Shown: in pieces, positions 42,610 through 50,677 of the stretch | Numbering within the stretch: the stretch's first letter is position 1 | How the letters are laid out: every line of letters begins with the position of its first letter | Source: JBBKWG01 sp037968835 | Lineage (GTDB): Bacteria > Pseudomonadota > Alphaproteobacteria > Rhodobacterales > Rhodobacteraceae | Length of the DNA stretch: 57,820 nt | Direction: 5' to 3' | NCBI GenBank assembly: GCA_037968835.1 | Contig: JBBKWG010000237.1 | Coordinates: 1 to 57,820 of the forward strand | Notes under the pieces: generated by a model | Databases searched by the model: none | What the model saw: the letters and a program-made list of their open reading frames with translations, nothing else | Told to the model about the DNA's origin: nothing | Program-made: the position numbers and the translations under genes

Positions 42610-43218
42610 TCAGGGCTTGGGTTCGTATATCAGGCGAACGCCGTCCTTGAAAACCAGAAGATAGCCTCCCTTGGCGTCAGGGCTGCGGGTGAGCTCCATC
42701 CGACCGGCGGTAAGCGTTCCGGCCGGCCCGGTGGCTTTGATCTCGCCGTCGCTGCTTGCCATCGCTTGATCCAGAGCCGTGACGATGCGTTCCGTCGTGA
42801 CCCGGTAGCCTGTCGAGCTTTGAAGTTCGGCGCCGCCCTGAAGGATGGCTTCGCGGGTCTTGGCGTCGATGATGCCCTCTGGACTGCGGATGTCGATCCG
42901 CCCGCCGTCGGGCAGCGCAAGTTCCGCCGACAATTCGACACCGGTAAGCCGTCGCGGCTCGTCCTGTCCGGGGCGAACCGAGGCCGCCGCGACCGAAACC
43001 GCGACACCGTCCTGGGTGACCCCTCCGAACGTCGGTTTGGTGATGCCCTGCTCACGCAGGATCTTTTCGACGTCCACATCGGCATAGGGAATCGCCTTGT
43101 CGGGGTTGATCGTTTCCGCGACCAGAAACAGCGTCGACAGGATCGCAAGCGCCAGAAGCGGCAGCGTCACCTTCAGCCACAGGACGATGCGGGTGTGAGT
43201 ATTATCAGCGATGGCCAT
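42610..43218 (-). CDS. lptC: LPS export system protein LptC
   Basis: 202 residues. One N-terminal transmembrane segment (about 12-33, IVLWLKVTLPLLALAILSTLFLV) and a periplasmic LptC/YrbK-like beta-jellyroll (about 55-200: SPEGIIDAKTREAILQGGAELQSSTGYRVTTERI). It docks LptA onto LptB2FG. It starts 24 nt after the RNase D-like gene and continues into lptA and lptB. Confidence 0.93.
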   Translation of the reverse strand: MAIADNTHTRIVLWLKVTLPLLALAILSTLFLVAETINPDKAIPYADVDVEKILREQGITKPTFGGVTQDGVAVSVAAASVRPGQDEPRRLTGVELSAELALPDGGRIDIRSPEGIIDAKTREAILQGGAELQSSTGYRVTTERIVTALDQAMASSDGEIKATGPAGTLTAGRMELTRSPDAKGGYLLVFKDGVRLIYEPKP

Positions 43219-43242
43219 ACCGTTGGATATAGGGATGTTCGG

Positions 43243-43854
43243 TCAGTGCGCGAAGATGTCCTGTTCCGGCCACCCGGCGAGATCCAGCCGAGCTCTTGTC
43301 GGCAGGAAGTCGAAAGCGGCGTTTGCCAGGTCCATCCGTCCCTCGCGAACCAGTCGTTGGTTCAGCTTGTCGCGCAGCCGGTGGAGGAAAAGCACGTCCG
43401 ACGCGGCGTAGGTAAGTTGCGCTTCGCTTAGCTCCTCGGCACCCCAGTCGCTCATCTGCTGAAGTTTGGAAATGTCGATGCCAAGCAATTCGTCCAGCAG
43501 GTTCTTCAACCCATGCCGATCAGTGTACGTTCTGATCAGCTTCGACGCGATCTTGGTGCAATAGACTGGCGCGGTAATGGCACCGAATGCGTTGTATAGA
43601 GCCGCGATGTCAAATCGCCCAAAGTGGAAAAGCTTGAGAACATCAGGATTTTGCAGCAATCGTTCAAGGTTCGGCGCGCTCGATTGACCCATTTCGATCT
43701 GAACGAGATGCGCATCGCCGTCTCCCGATGAAAGCTGAACAAGACAAAGGCGGTCCCGGATCGGATTCAGCCCCATCGTCTCGCAGTCGATGGCAACCAT
43801 GTCACCGAGATCCAGTTCGTCGGGCAGGTCGCGCTGATAAAGATGGTTCGCCAT
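43243..43854 (-). CDS. RNase D-like 3'-5' exoribonuclease (exonuclease domain only)
   Basis: 203 residues from ATG 43854. DEDD exonuclease: Exo I VAIDCETMGL, Exo II LFHFGRFDIAALY and Exo III LTYAASDVLFLHRL, with the Tyr of the DEDDy subgroup. The HRDC domains of full RNase D (about 370 residues) are absent, a normal short form in alphaproteobacteria. It should trim structured RNA 3' ends; the substrate is not predictable. It starts 8 nt after the DUF2834 gene. Confidence 0.92.
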   Translation of the reverse strand: MANHLYQRDLPDELDLGDMVAIDCETMGLNPIRDRLCLVQLSSGDGDAHLVQIEMGQSSAPNLERLLQNPDVLKLFHFGRFDIAALYNAFGAITAPVYCTKIASKLIRTYTDRHGLKNLLDELLGIDISKLQQMSDWGAEELSEAQLTYAASDVLFLHRLRDKLNQRLVREGRMDLANAAFDFLPTRARLDLAGWPEQDIFAH

Positions 43855-43862
43855 GGGATGCC

Positions 43863-44180
43863 TCAATTTATGTTGCGCGTGCGCAGGAAAAGGTAGAGCG
43901 GAAGTCCGCAACTGACCCCGATCCCGAACGTCGCCGGGATTGCGATCAGGGCCAGCCAATTCTTGCGAACCCACGTTTCAGCGACGATCCAGACCGTAAG
44001 CGCGATGGCGGCAATCGTCAGATCCCAGGTCAGACCCGTCGTCGAGGCATTCACGTACCAGGCGTCAATCAGACCTGTAAGACCGGTTCCAGTCGCATTC
44101 ATATAGGACAGGAAGTAATACATCGGGTGAATTGCGCCCCAGATCGCGAGCGCAAGGTAGATCATTCGCAGCGGTGACAT
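43863..44180 (-). CDS. DUF2834 family membrane protein
   Basis: 105 residues from ATG 44180. Three hydrophobic segments (about 6-25, 55-73, 79-99), with the family pattern YLALAIWGAIHPMYYF, WDLTIAAIALTVWIVAE and PATFGIGVSCGLPLYLFLR. Function unknown; predicted in the inner membrane. Its ATG overlaps the stop of the upstream 42-residue lipoprotein gene by one base, so it belongs to the argH train. Confidence 0.85.
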   Translation of the reverse strand: MSPLRMIYLALAIWGAIHPMYYFLSYMNATGTGLTGLIDAWYVNASTTGLTWDLTIAAIALTVWIVAETWVRKNWLALIAIPATFGIGVSCGLPLYLFLRTRNIN

Positions 44181-44308
44181 CAAAGAGTGCCCGTAACGCC
44201 GATACGTGCGTCGCCGCTCACACTCACACCTGTGTCGCGCGGAACCGGATCGCCATCAGCGCCACACGACGCAAGCGCAACCAAAGCGATGAGCGCGAGC
44301 ATCCTCAT
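44180..44308 (-). CDS. Micro-lipoprotein, 42 residues
   Basis: ATG 44308 to TGA 44182-44180. The N-terminus MRMLALIALVALASCG is a complete lipoprotein signal with lipobox LASC (Cys at 15), leaving a mature peptide of only 28 residues (GADGDPVPRDTG, then a Val/Ser/Gly stretch). Start and stop overlap those of the neighbours (ATGA with the gene before, TGATG with the gene after), strong evidence for real translation. No known family. Confidence 0.72.
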   Translation of the reverse strand: MRMLALIALVALASCGADGDPVPRDTGVSVSGDARIGVTGTL

Positions 44309-44457
44309 GGGCTGACTGCCACGGTAACGTTGCCGGCACGCCCCGAAACCGAAGGCGTGACCTTCACGCCGCCCGATCCGATCGAGGCGCCGATGTTAAG
44401 TCTCGGATCCTGGCAGCCTGGCAAAATCAAGATCAGAAGGATTGCCACAAGTCTCAT
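44305..44457 (-). CDS. Micro-lipoprotein, 50 residues
   Basis: ATG 44457, overlapping the argH stop (ATGA), to TGA 44305. The signal MRLVAILLILILPGCQ has lipobox LPGC (Cys at 15). The mature part, about 36 residues, reads NIGASIGSGGVKVTPSVSGR and ends VTVAVSP, a Gly/Ser/Val-rich segment with no recognised domain. The next gene, another micro-lipoprotein, starts inside its stop. The two mature tails share a similar VSVSG/VKVTPSVSG character, so they may be diverged duplicates. Confidence 0.75.
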   Translation of the reverse strand: MRLVAILLILILPGCQDPRLNIGASIGSGGVKVTPSVSGRAGNVTVAVSP

Positions 44458-45842
44458 GCCAGTACGTCCCTCCAACGGGCAATTTGAACGCGAACCTGAT
44501 CGGGTGCCGTTCCGCCATATGATGTGCGACTTGCAACCGAGTTGTCCACACCAAGCACGTTGTAAACAGCGTCGGAAATATCGGGATGCGCGGATTTCAT
44601 CTGATCCAGCGTCAGGTCCTGAAGATCCACCCCCGCAGATTCAGCAATTGCGACCAGGCGTCCGGTGACGTGGTGAGCCTCGCGAAACGGCAAGCCCACT
44701 TCGCGCACAAGCCAGTCGGCCAGATCCGTAGCGGTCGAAAACCCCGACGATGCAGCGGCGCGCAGAGTCTCCGGTTTTGCCGACAAATCCCGGACCATGC
44801 CTTCCATTGCCGCAAGGCTCAGCATCAGGCTGTCAGCGGCGTCGAAGACCTGTTCCTTGTCCTCTTGCATGTCCTTGGAATAGGCCAGCGGCAAACCCTT
44901 CATCACGGTGAAAAGTCCGACTGTCGCTCCCAATATGCGTCCGATCTTGGCGCGAACCAATTCGGCCGCGTCGGGGTTCTTCTTTTGCGGCATGATCGAA
45001 GACCCGGTTGAAAACCGGTCCGACATGACCACGAACCGAAATTGTGCCGACGACCAGATCACCAGTTCTTCGGCGAAGCGGCTGAGGTGCATCGCGCAGA
45101 TCGACGCAGCCGACAGGAACTCCAGCGCGAAATCGCGGTCGGCAACGGCGTCAAGGGAGTTCGCGCAGGGCCGATCGAATCCCAGCGCCTCGGCGGTTGC
45201 GTGACGATCAATCGGAAACGACGTTCCGGCAAGCGCGGCTGCTCCCAGCGGAGATTCGTTCATGCGCTTGCGGGCATCGGCAAACCGGCTGGCATCGCGG
45301 GCAAGCATTTCGACATAGGCCATCATGTGATGACCCCAGGTGACGGGCTGCGCGGTCTGCAAGTGCGTGAACCCGGGCATGACCCAGTCCGCGCCAGTCT
45401 CGGCCTGATCCAGCAGCGCCCTTTGCAACGCTTCAATTCCGCTTGTTGCGGCATCGCACTGGTCACGAACCCAAAGCCTGAAGTCAGTCGCGACCTGATC
45501 GTTTCTGCTGCGCGCCGTGTGCAGCCGACCGGCAGGCTCGCCGATCAGTTCTTTCAGCCGGGACTCGACGTTCATGTGGATGTCTTCCAGGTCCGTCCGG
45601 AACTGAAACGATCCACTTTCGATTTCTGACAAGACCGTGAGCAGACCTTTCAAGATCGCCTCGGCATCGCTACTCTCTATGATACCCTGTGCGGCCAGCA
45701 TCGCCGCATGGGCGCGTGACCCTTCGATGTCGTGACGCGCAAGCCGTTTGTCGAACCGGATCGAAGCATTGATCGCTTCCATGATCGCGTCCGGACCAGC
45801 AGCGAAGCGGCCGCCCCACATCGTGTTTGCGCTGTCGGTCAT
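44454..45842 (-). CDS. argH: Argininosuccinate lyase
   Basis: 462 residues from ATG 45842; an upstream in-frame start at 45878 overlaps tlpA. A fumarase/aspartase superfamily lyase, last step of arginine synthesis: MWGGRFAAGPDAIMEAINASI at the start, DIHMNVESRL, HTARSRNDQVATD and the signature GSSIMPQKKNPD. Only 25 bp separate it from divergent tlpA, an arrangement common in this family of bacteria. It is the first gene of a gapless minus-strand train reaching ptsN. Confidence 0.98.
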   Translation of the reverse strand: MTDSANTMWGGRFAAGPDAIMEAINASIRFDKRLARHDIEGSRAHAAMLAAQGIIESSDAEAILKGLLTVLSEIESGSFQFRTDLEDIHMNVESRLKELIGEPAGRLHTARSRNDQVATDFRLWVRDQCDAATSGIEALQRALLDQAETGADWVMPGFTHLQTAQPVTWGHHMMAYVEMLARDASRFADARKRMNESPLGAAALAGTSFPIDRHATAEALGFDRPCANSLDAVADRDFALEFLSAASICAMHLSRFAEELVIWSSAQFRFVVMSDRFSTGSSIMPQKKNPDAAELVRAKIGRILGATVGLFTVMKGLPLAYSKDMQEDKEQVFDAADSLMLSLAAMEGMVRDLSAKPETLRAAASSGFSTATDLADWLVREVGLPFREAHHVTGRLVAIAESAGVDLQDLTLDQMKSAHPDISDAVYNVLGVDNSVASRTSYGGTAPDQVRVQIARWRDVLA

Positions 45843-45867
45843 AAGTGTTTGTCCTTCGGAGGGACCC

Positions 45868-46428
45868 ATGCGTTTCATTCTCGCCGTCCTCTACACGGCC
45901 CTCGTGCTTACTGCAAACATTGCAAACGCCGACGTCACAGCGGCTGAAGCCGCGCGCGATGGCACGATGAAGAAGCTGATGTTCACCGAACCTGCCGAAG
46001 CGTCGGACGTTGTGTTCACCGATCCGGACGGCGCTGAAATGCGTCTTTCGGACTTCAAAGGCAAATACGTGCTGGTGAACTTCTGGGCGACTTGGTGCGC
46101 GCCATGCCGCAAGGAAATGCCGATGCTGTCTGAATTGCAGACGGAATTCGGCGGCGACGAATTCGAGGTTGTCACGATTGCGACCGGGCGGAATTCGCTC
46201 GCTGGCCTGCGCAGTTTCATGAGCGAAATCGGCGTCGACAATCTGCCGCTCTACCTCGATCCAAAAAGTGCGCTGGCTCGCGATATGGCGGTCCTTGGGC
46301 TACCGATCACTGTCGTCCTCGATCCTGCGGGCAACGAAATCGCCCGTATGCGGGGCGATGCCGAATGGAGCGGTGAAAGTGCGAAGAACGTGATCCGGGC
46401 CTTGCTGGCAACAAGCCCCTCCAACTGA
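45868..46428 (+). CDS. tlpA: TlpA-type periplasmic thiol:disulfide oxidoreductase
   Basis: 186 residues from ATG 45868, with GGAGGGA just upstream. Signal peptide of about 21 residues (MRFILAVLYTALVLTANIANA). A thioredoxin fold of the TlpA/ResA type with active site WCAPC (Cys77, Cys80) in VNFWATWCAPCRKEMP, and the cis-Pro region GLPITVVLD. Such proteins reduce apocytochrome c or copper-chaperone thiols in cytochrome oxidase assembly; which one applies here is not decided by the context. Confidence 0.93.
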   Translation: MRFILAVLYTALVLTANIANADVTAAEAARDGTMKKLMFTEPAEASDVVFTDPDGAEMRLSDFKGKYVLVNFWATWCAPCRKEMPMLSELQTEFGGDEFEVVTIATGRNSLAGLRSFMSEIGVDNLPLYLDPKSALARDMAVLGLPITVVLDPAGNEIARMRGDAEWSGESAKNVIRALLATSPSN

Positions 46429-46780
46429 ATCCCTTACGGGCGCGCCACAGTTTGCAGATCGCGCGCGAGGGGGCCATAAACCTCGGAAATGCCTGGTGGG
46501 GATTCAAAGCAGGAATTTTTTATGCCCGCGCTGTATTGAAATCCGCAAATGGGAGTCTCCATTACTAATACATGATGTTCGGCCATCAGGGCCGGGAAAC
46601 AGTGAAATATACGAATTGTGCCAAAAGTTTAATTCGAAGCCAATATTTGAAGATTCAGGTCCAATTCGCGCATGACGGTCTGATTGGATAAAAAGGGTAA
46701 ACAGTGATGCAGTCATTTGCTTGTGGTACGTCACAGGTTCCGGTCTAAGCGGACCACTTCAGAATCGGGCCAAAAGTGCA
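46429..46780. other. AT-rich intergenic region before the helicase gene
   Basis: 352 bp with no convincing gene. By my count 46501-46740 is about 42 percent G+C, clearly below its neighbours. It holds a small hairpin (CGGCC-ATCAG-GGCCG, 46580-46594) without a T-run, and a 13-codon reading frame (ATG 46707 to TAA 46748) preceded by AAAAGGG. No clear promoter hexamer pair was found. Confidence 0.6.
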
Positions 46781-49714
46781 ATGACAGGCACCAACGGGCG
46801 GATTGTTGCGGTCCTCGGCCCAACAAACACCGGCAAGACACACTATGCGATCGAGCGGATGCTGGCGCATCGCACGGGGATCATCGGGCTTCCTCTGCGG
46901 TTGCTCGCGCGCGAAGTCTATGACCGCATCGTTGCAATTCGCGGACCATCGGTCGTGGCGCTGGTGACGGGCGAAGAGCGCATTGTTCCAGAGCGCACGC
47001 AATATTGGGTCTGCACGGTCGAGGCGATGCCCGACGGGTTGGGCTGCGACTTTCTGGCGGTGGACGAGATCCAGCTTTGCGCCGACGCCGAGCGGGGCCA
47101 CGTTTTCACCGACAGGCTGATCAACGCGCGCGGGCTGATCGAGACCCTGTTCATGGGGTCCGATACCATGCGCAGCGCAATCGCGGCGCTGGTGCCGAAA
47201 GTGCAATTCCAGTACCGCGAACGGTTCAGCGAGCTGACATACACCGGGTCAAAGAAGATCAGCCGGATGACGCCGCGCGCCGCCATCGTCGGGTTCTCGG
47301 TCGAGAACGTCTATGCAATCGCCGAACTGATCCGACGCCAGAAAGGCGGCGCGGCGGTGGTCATGGGCGCGTTGTCGCCTAGAACCCGCAACGCCCAGGT
47401 CGAAATGTACCAGAACGGCGATGTTGATTTTCTGGTGGCGACAGACGCCATCGGAATGGGACTTAACCTCGATATAGATCATGTCGCGTTCTCGGGGTTG
47501 CGGAAATTCGACGGTCGCCGGATGCGGGATCTGCATCCAAACGAGCTGGCTCAGATCGCGGGCCGCGCTGGGCGTTACATGCGTCCCGGCACTTTCGGCG
47601 TGACGGGTGAAGCGCCGTCGCTCCACGACGACACCGTTTCCGCAATAACGTCGCACAACTTCACCCCGATCCAGAAACTTCAATGGCGCAACAGCCGCCT
47701 GGAATTTGGCGGAATCGACCGGCTGATCGCATCACTCGAGCAATTGCCGGACGATCCCCGCCTTGCCCGCGCGCGCGAAGCGGACGACCTGATGGCCTTG
47801 AAGGCGCTGTCCGAAAATGTCGTGATCCGTGCGCAGGCCATGGACGGGCCATCGGTGAAGCTTCTCTGGGATGTCTGCCGGATCCCGGACTTTCGCAGCA
47901 TCAGCCATCAGGAACACGCAAACCTGCTCGAGCGAATTTACGGTTTCCTTTACGAACTCGGCCGCGTTCCCGACGATTGGATCGCACTGCAAGTTAGCCG
48001 AATTGATCGAACCGATGGCGACATTGATGCGTTGTCCAAGAGACTGGCGTATATCCGCACATGGACGTATGTCGCGCAGCGGAAGGGGTGGACGAGGGAC
48101 GAATCCCATTGGCGCGACGCCACCCGCGCGGTAGAAGACCGCCTGTCGGACGCACTGCACGAACGTCTGACGCAAAGATTTGTCGACCGCCGCACGTCCG
48201 TGCTTCTGCGGCGGTTGAAACAGAAGGAGAGCCTTGTGGCCGAAGTGAACGACAAAGGCGAAGTAACCGTCGAGGGCCAATTCGTCGGACGGCTCGAAGG
48301 ATTCCGCTTCCATCAGGATGCGACCGCCACCGGCGATGAGGGCAAGACAGTCAAAGCTGCCGCAGTCGCGGCGCTCGCGCCCGAATTTCACTTGCGTACG
48401 GATCGCTTTTACAACGCGCCCGATACCGAGATCGATTTCACCGAGCAGGGTGGTCTGATGTGGGGCGATCAGGCAGTCGGCAAACTTGTGGCCGGAACCG
48501 ATCCGCTGAAGCCTGAAATCAAGGCGTTTGTCGATGATGACGCCGGCAGCGAGATCACCGAAAAGGTGCAGCGCCGGCTTCAGCATTTCATCGACCGCAA
48601 GATCGCGCTGTTGTTCGAGCCGCTGATCACCATTCAGCGCGACGAGGCTTTGACCGGCATCGCGCGCGGCTTTGGATATCGGATGGTCGAATCGATGGGC
48701 ATCCTGGATCGCCGCGCTATTCAGAACGAAGTCAAAGAGCTTGATCAGGAGTCGCGCGGCGCTTTGCGCAAACACGGCATCCGCTTCGGCCAGTTCACGG
48801 TGTTCATGCCGGCCCTGCTGAAGCCCGCACCGACACGTCTGCGACTGGTGTTGTGGTCGCTTGCCCGCAACCTCGACGAATTCCCCGAAAGCCCTCCGCC
48901 CGGTTTAGTGACGATTCCGACGGTCCCGGACGCTCCGGAAGAGTATCAACTGATGTCGGGTTACAAGCCCGCCGGAGCCCGCGCGATCCGCATTGATATG
49001 CTCGAACGGCTTGCCGACATGCTGCGCAGCGAAGACAGCCGGGCCGGTTTTGAAGCCAAGCCCGACATGCTGTCGATCACCGGAATGACACTCGAACAGT
49101 TCTCAAACCTGATGGAAGGTCTGGGATACAAGGCCGAACGCGGCGAACGCAGCAAGCCGGTTCCGGTCGACAGCACGGTGCCGAATGCGGTGAACCCGGA
49201 AGACACCCCGCCGGACAGCATCCCCGTCATGGACCGCGACATTCCGAACGCCGGGAATGTCACGCAATCGCCCGAAATCGAACCGGCAGCGGATCTTCCG
49301 GAAGACCCGGCTGGCCTGATCGACGAGGGGGTCGCCCCGATCGCCGAAACCGAACAGTCGCCCGACACCGTCGCCGAAGCCGCCGTCGATGGCGAGCCGA
49401 TCCCCGAAACGACCGATGTGGAAGTGCCGACCGGGGTTTCAGCGGACGAGGCGATCGAGGAAGACCGCGTCGAGGTGTTCTACACCTTCACATGGGGCGG
49501 AAACCGCGCCAACAAGCAGCAGCAGCATCGTCAGGGTGGCAAGCCGACCGGTGCCAAAGGCAAAGGCAAGCCGCGCCCGAAAGGCGGCGAGCGTAACGCA
49601 CCGGCCGATAAGCCGCGCAACTTCGAATCGCGCCCACCGCGCAAAGAGAAACCGATTGATCCCGACAATCCATTTGCGAAGGCGTTGATGGGACTGAAGG
49701 ACAACAAAAACTGA
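46781..49714 (+). CDS. Suv3-like DEAD/DExH RNA helicase with disordered C-terminal tail
   Basis: 977 residues from ATG 46781; an in-frame TTG at 46721 exists and no strong ribosome binding site precedes either. The helicase core is Suv3-like: VLGPTNTGKTHYAIERM (Walker A, 12-28), VDEIQLCAD (DExH-type box), VVMGALSPRTRNAQVEMY, DAIGMGLNLDIDHVAFSGLRKFDG and QIAGRAGRYM. A middle region (about 310-760) follows with Suv3-type repeats. From about 790 the protein is acidic and Pro-rich, then ends in a Lys/Arg/Gly/Gln-rich tail, probably RNA-binding. Suv3 relatives unwind RNA with nucleases. The S4-protein gene overlaps its stop. Confidence 0.92.
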   Translation: MTGTNGRIVAVLGPTNTGKTHYAIERMLAHRTGIIGLPLRLLAREVYDRIVAIRGPSVVALVTGEERIVPERTQYWVCTVEAMPDGLGCDFLAVDEIQLCADAERGHVFTDRLINARGLIETLFMGSDTMRSAIAALVPKVQFQYRERFSELTYTGSKKISRMTPRAAIVGFSVENVYAIAELIRRQKGGAAVVMGALSPRTRNAQVEMYQNGDVDFLVATDAIGMGLNLDIDHVAFSGLRKFDGRRMRDLHPNELAQIAGRAGRYMRPGTFGVTGEAPSLHDDTVSAITSHNFTPIQKLQWRNSRLEFGGIDRLIASLEQLPDDPRLARAREADDLMALKALSENVVIRAQAMDGPSVKLLWDVCRIPDFRSISHQEHANLLERIYGFLYELGRVPDDWIALQVSRIDRTDGDIDALSKRLAYIRTWTYVAQRKGWTRDESHWRDATRAVEDRLSDALHERLTQRFVDRRTSVLLRRLKQKESLVAEVNDKGEVTVEGQFVGRLEGFRFHQDATATGDEGKTVKAAAVAALAPEFHLRTDRFYNAPDTEIDFTEQGGLMWGDQAVGKLVAGTDPLKPEIKAFVDDDAGSEITEKVQRRLQHFIDRKIALLFEPLITIQRDEALTGIARGFGYRMVESMGILDRRAIQNEVKELDQESRGALRKHGIRFGQFTVFMPALLKPAPTRLRLVLWSLARNLDEFPESPPPGLVTIPTVPDAPEEYQLMSGYKPAGARAIRIDMLERLADMLRSEDSRAGFEAKPDMLSITGMTLEQFSNLMEGLGYKAERGERSKPVPVDSTVPNAVNPEDTPPDSIPVMDRDIPNAGNVTQSPEIEPAADLPEDPAGLIDEGVAPIAETEQSPDTVAEAAVDGEPIPETTDVEVPTGVSADEAIEEDRVEVFYTFTWGGNRANKQQQHRQGGKPTGAKGKGKPRPKGGERNAPADKPRNFESRPPRKEKPIDPDNPFAKALMGLKDNKN

Positions 49715-50082
49715 GCGACGCACCCTCACAACGTGCTGACCAGTGGCTCTGGCATGCGAGGTTCTTCAAGACACGTGGGCTGGCGACCAAGCTGATCTCT
49801 GCCGGTCGTTTGCGGGTCGATGGCCAGCCGGTCGCGAAACCGTCATTTGCACTTCGACCGGGCCAGACCTTAACCTTCCCGCAAGCCGACGACATCCGCG
49901 TGGTTCGTGTCGACTCACTCGCCGCGCGGCGTGGCCCGGCTACCGAGGCCCAGGCGCTCTACACCGATCTTACTCCAGTGCGGGAAGTCGTTCCGCAGAA
50001 TCCGAAGTACGAAGGAAAGGGGCGTCCTTCCCGGAAAGATCGTCGCAACGCCCGTCTTTCCGGTCCACCACCGCTTGAATGA
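49711..50082 (+). CDS. S4-domain RNA-binding protein (Hsp15/RqcH-associated-like), non-standard start
   Basis: 123 residues if it starts at CTG 49711, with AAGGA at 49697-49701, nine bases away. The S4 domain occupies residues 9-60: DQWLWHARFFKTRGLATKLI, SAGRLRVDGQPVAKP, LRPGQTLTF. There is no ATG, GTG or TTG between the in-frame stop at 49657 and TTG 49810, and starting at 49810 would remove half the S4 domain, so CTG (or ATT 49672) must be used, or the sequence has an error. CTG overlaps the helicase stop (CTGA). The Lys/Arg-rich tail fits rRNA or tRNA binding. Confidence 0.85.
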   Translation: MSDAPSQRADQWLWHARFFKTRGLATKLISAGRLRVDGQPVAKPSFALRPGQTLTFPQADDIRVVRVDSLAARRGPATEAQALYTDLTPVREVVPQNPKYEGKGRPSRKDRRNARLSGPPPLE

Positions 50083-50134
50083 CACTGTTGGCTGAGCTAG
50101 GCAAAATCCATCAACCGATCCGAAAGACCATGCC

Positions 50135-50470
50135 ATGACCTACGTCGTCACTGATAATTGCATCGCTTGCAAATATACCGACTGTGTCGAGGTGTGCCCC
50201 GTAGATTGCTTCTACGAGGGCGAGAACATGCTGGTCATTCATCCGGACGAATGCATCGACTGCGGCGTATGCGAACCGGAATGCCCAGCCGATGCCATCC
50301 GGCCCGATACCGAGCCGGACATGGATAAATGGGTCGAGTTCAACCGCAAGTATTCCGAGGACTGGCCCGTCATCATCACCAAGAAGGATCCGCTGCCCGA
50401 TGCCGACGAGATGGACGGCAAGGAAGGCAAGATGAAGCTCTTCTCGGAAGCGCCAGGCGAAGGCGGGTAA
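50135..50470 (+). CDS. fdxA: Seven-iron ferredoxin FdxA
   Basis: 111 residues. The N-terminus holds both cluster motifs of a [3Fe-4S][4Fe-4S] ferredoxin: CIACKYTDCVEVCPVDC, and CIDCGVCEPECPADAI. The extended acidic C-terminus (ITKKDPLPDADEMDGKEGKMK) is the FdxA-type tail of alphaproteobacteria. A soluble electron carrier, reductant partners unknown. It follows the S4-protein gene by 52 nt and precedes carD by 207 nt. Confidence 0.96.
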   Translation: MTYVVTDNCIACKYTDCVEVCPVDCFYEGENMLVIHPDECIDCGVCEPECPADAIRPDTEPDMDKWVEFNRKYSEDWPVIITKKDPLPDADEMDGKEGKMKLFSEAPGEGG

Positions 50471-50502
50471 CGCAACGGTATATTCACCTCCGCGCATACG
50501 AC

Positions 50503-50531
50503 TTGGAAAATGGCGATTTTTCTGCTATATA
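50503..50531 (+). promoter_or_regulatory. Candidate carD promoter
   Basis: TTGGAA (50503-50508), 17-bp spacer, TATATA (50526-50531). A transcript starting near 50539 would have a leader of about 140 nt that includes the palindrome at 50555-50575. A second TATATAAG occurs at 50581 but has no -35 partner. Confidence 0.6.
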
Positions 50532-50554
50532 GAGTCCCAAGAATAGCTGCCGAA

Positions 50555-50575
50555 CAGAGATTCAGCGAATCTCTG
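50555..50575 (+). repeat. 21-bp perfect inverted repeat in the carD leader
   Basis: CAGAGATTC-AGC-GAATCTCTG: 9-bp perfect arms with a 3-nt loop, about 20 nt downstream of the predicted start. It could be an RNA hairpin or a DNA operator. No T-run follows, so it is not an ordinary terminator. Confidence 0.75.
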
Positions 50576-50677
50576 GGGTGTATATAAGCGACTGGGCGTT
50601 GGACGACGGGAGGATGTGTGTGTTCCCGCCGTGCTTTTGTCGCTTGATGTTTGGCGGGTGAAAAGGATCAAAGCTAC

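Noticed and set aside
46572..46689. A 38-codon plus-strand frame from ATG 46572
   Set aside because: No ribosome binding site and no sign of protein character.
46504..46734. A 76-codon minus-strand frame in the AT-rich gap
   Set aside because: Starts at GTG without a ribosome binding site, no family character; an internal ATG at 46716 is no better.
47732..48775. A 347-codon minus-strand frame inside the helicase gene
   Set aside because: Antisense shadow with no ribosome binding site or motif.
50577..50587. GGGGTGTATATAAG in the carD leader, similar to the -10 region of the dnaK promoter
   Set aside because: No -35 element at a usable distance on either strand; probably a chance TATATA match.
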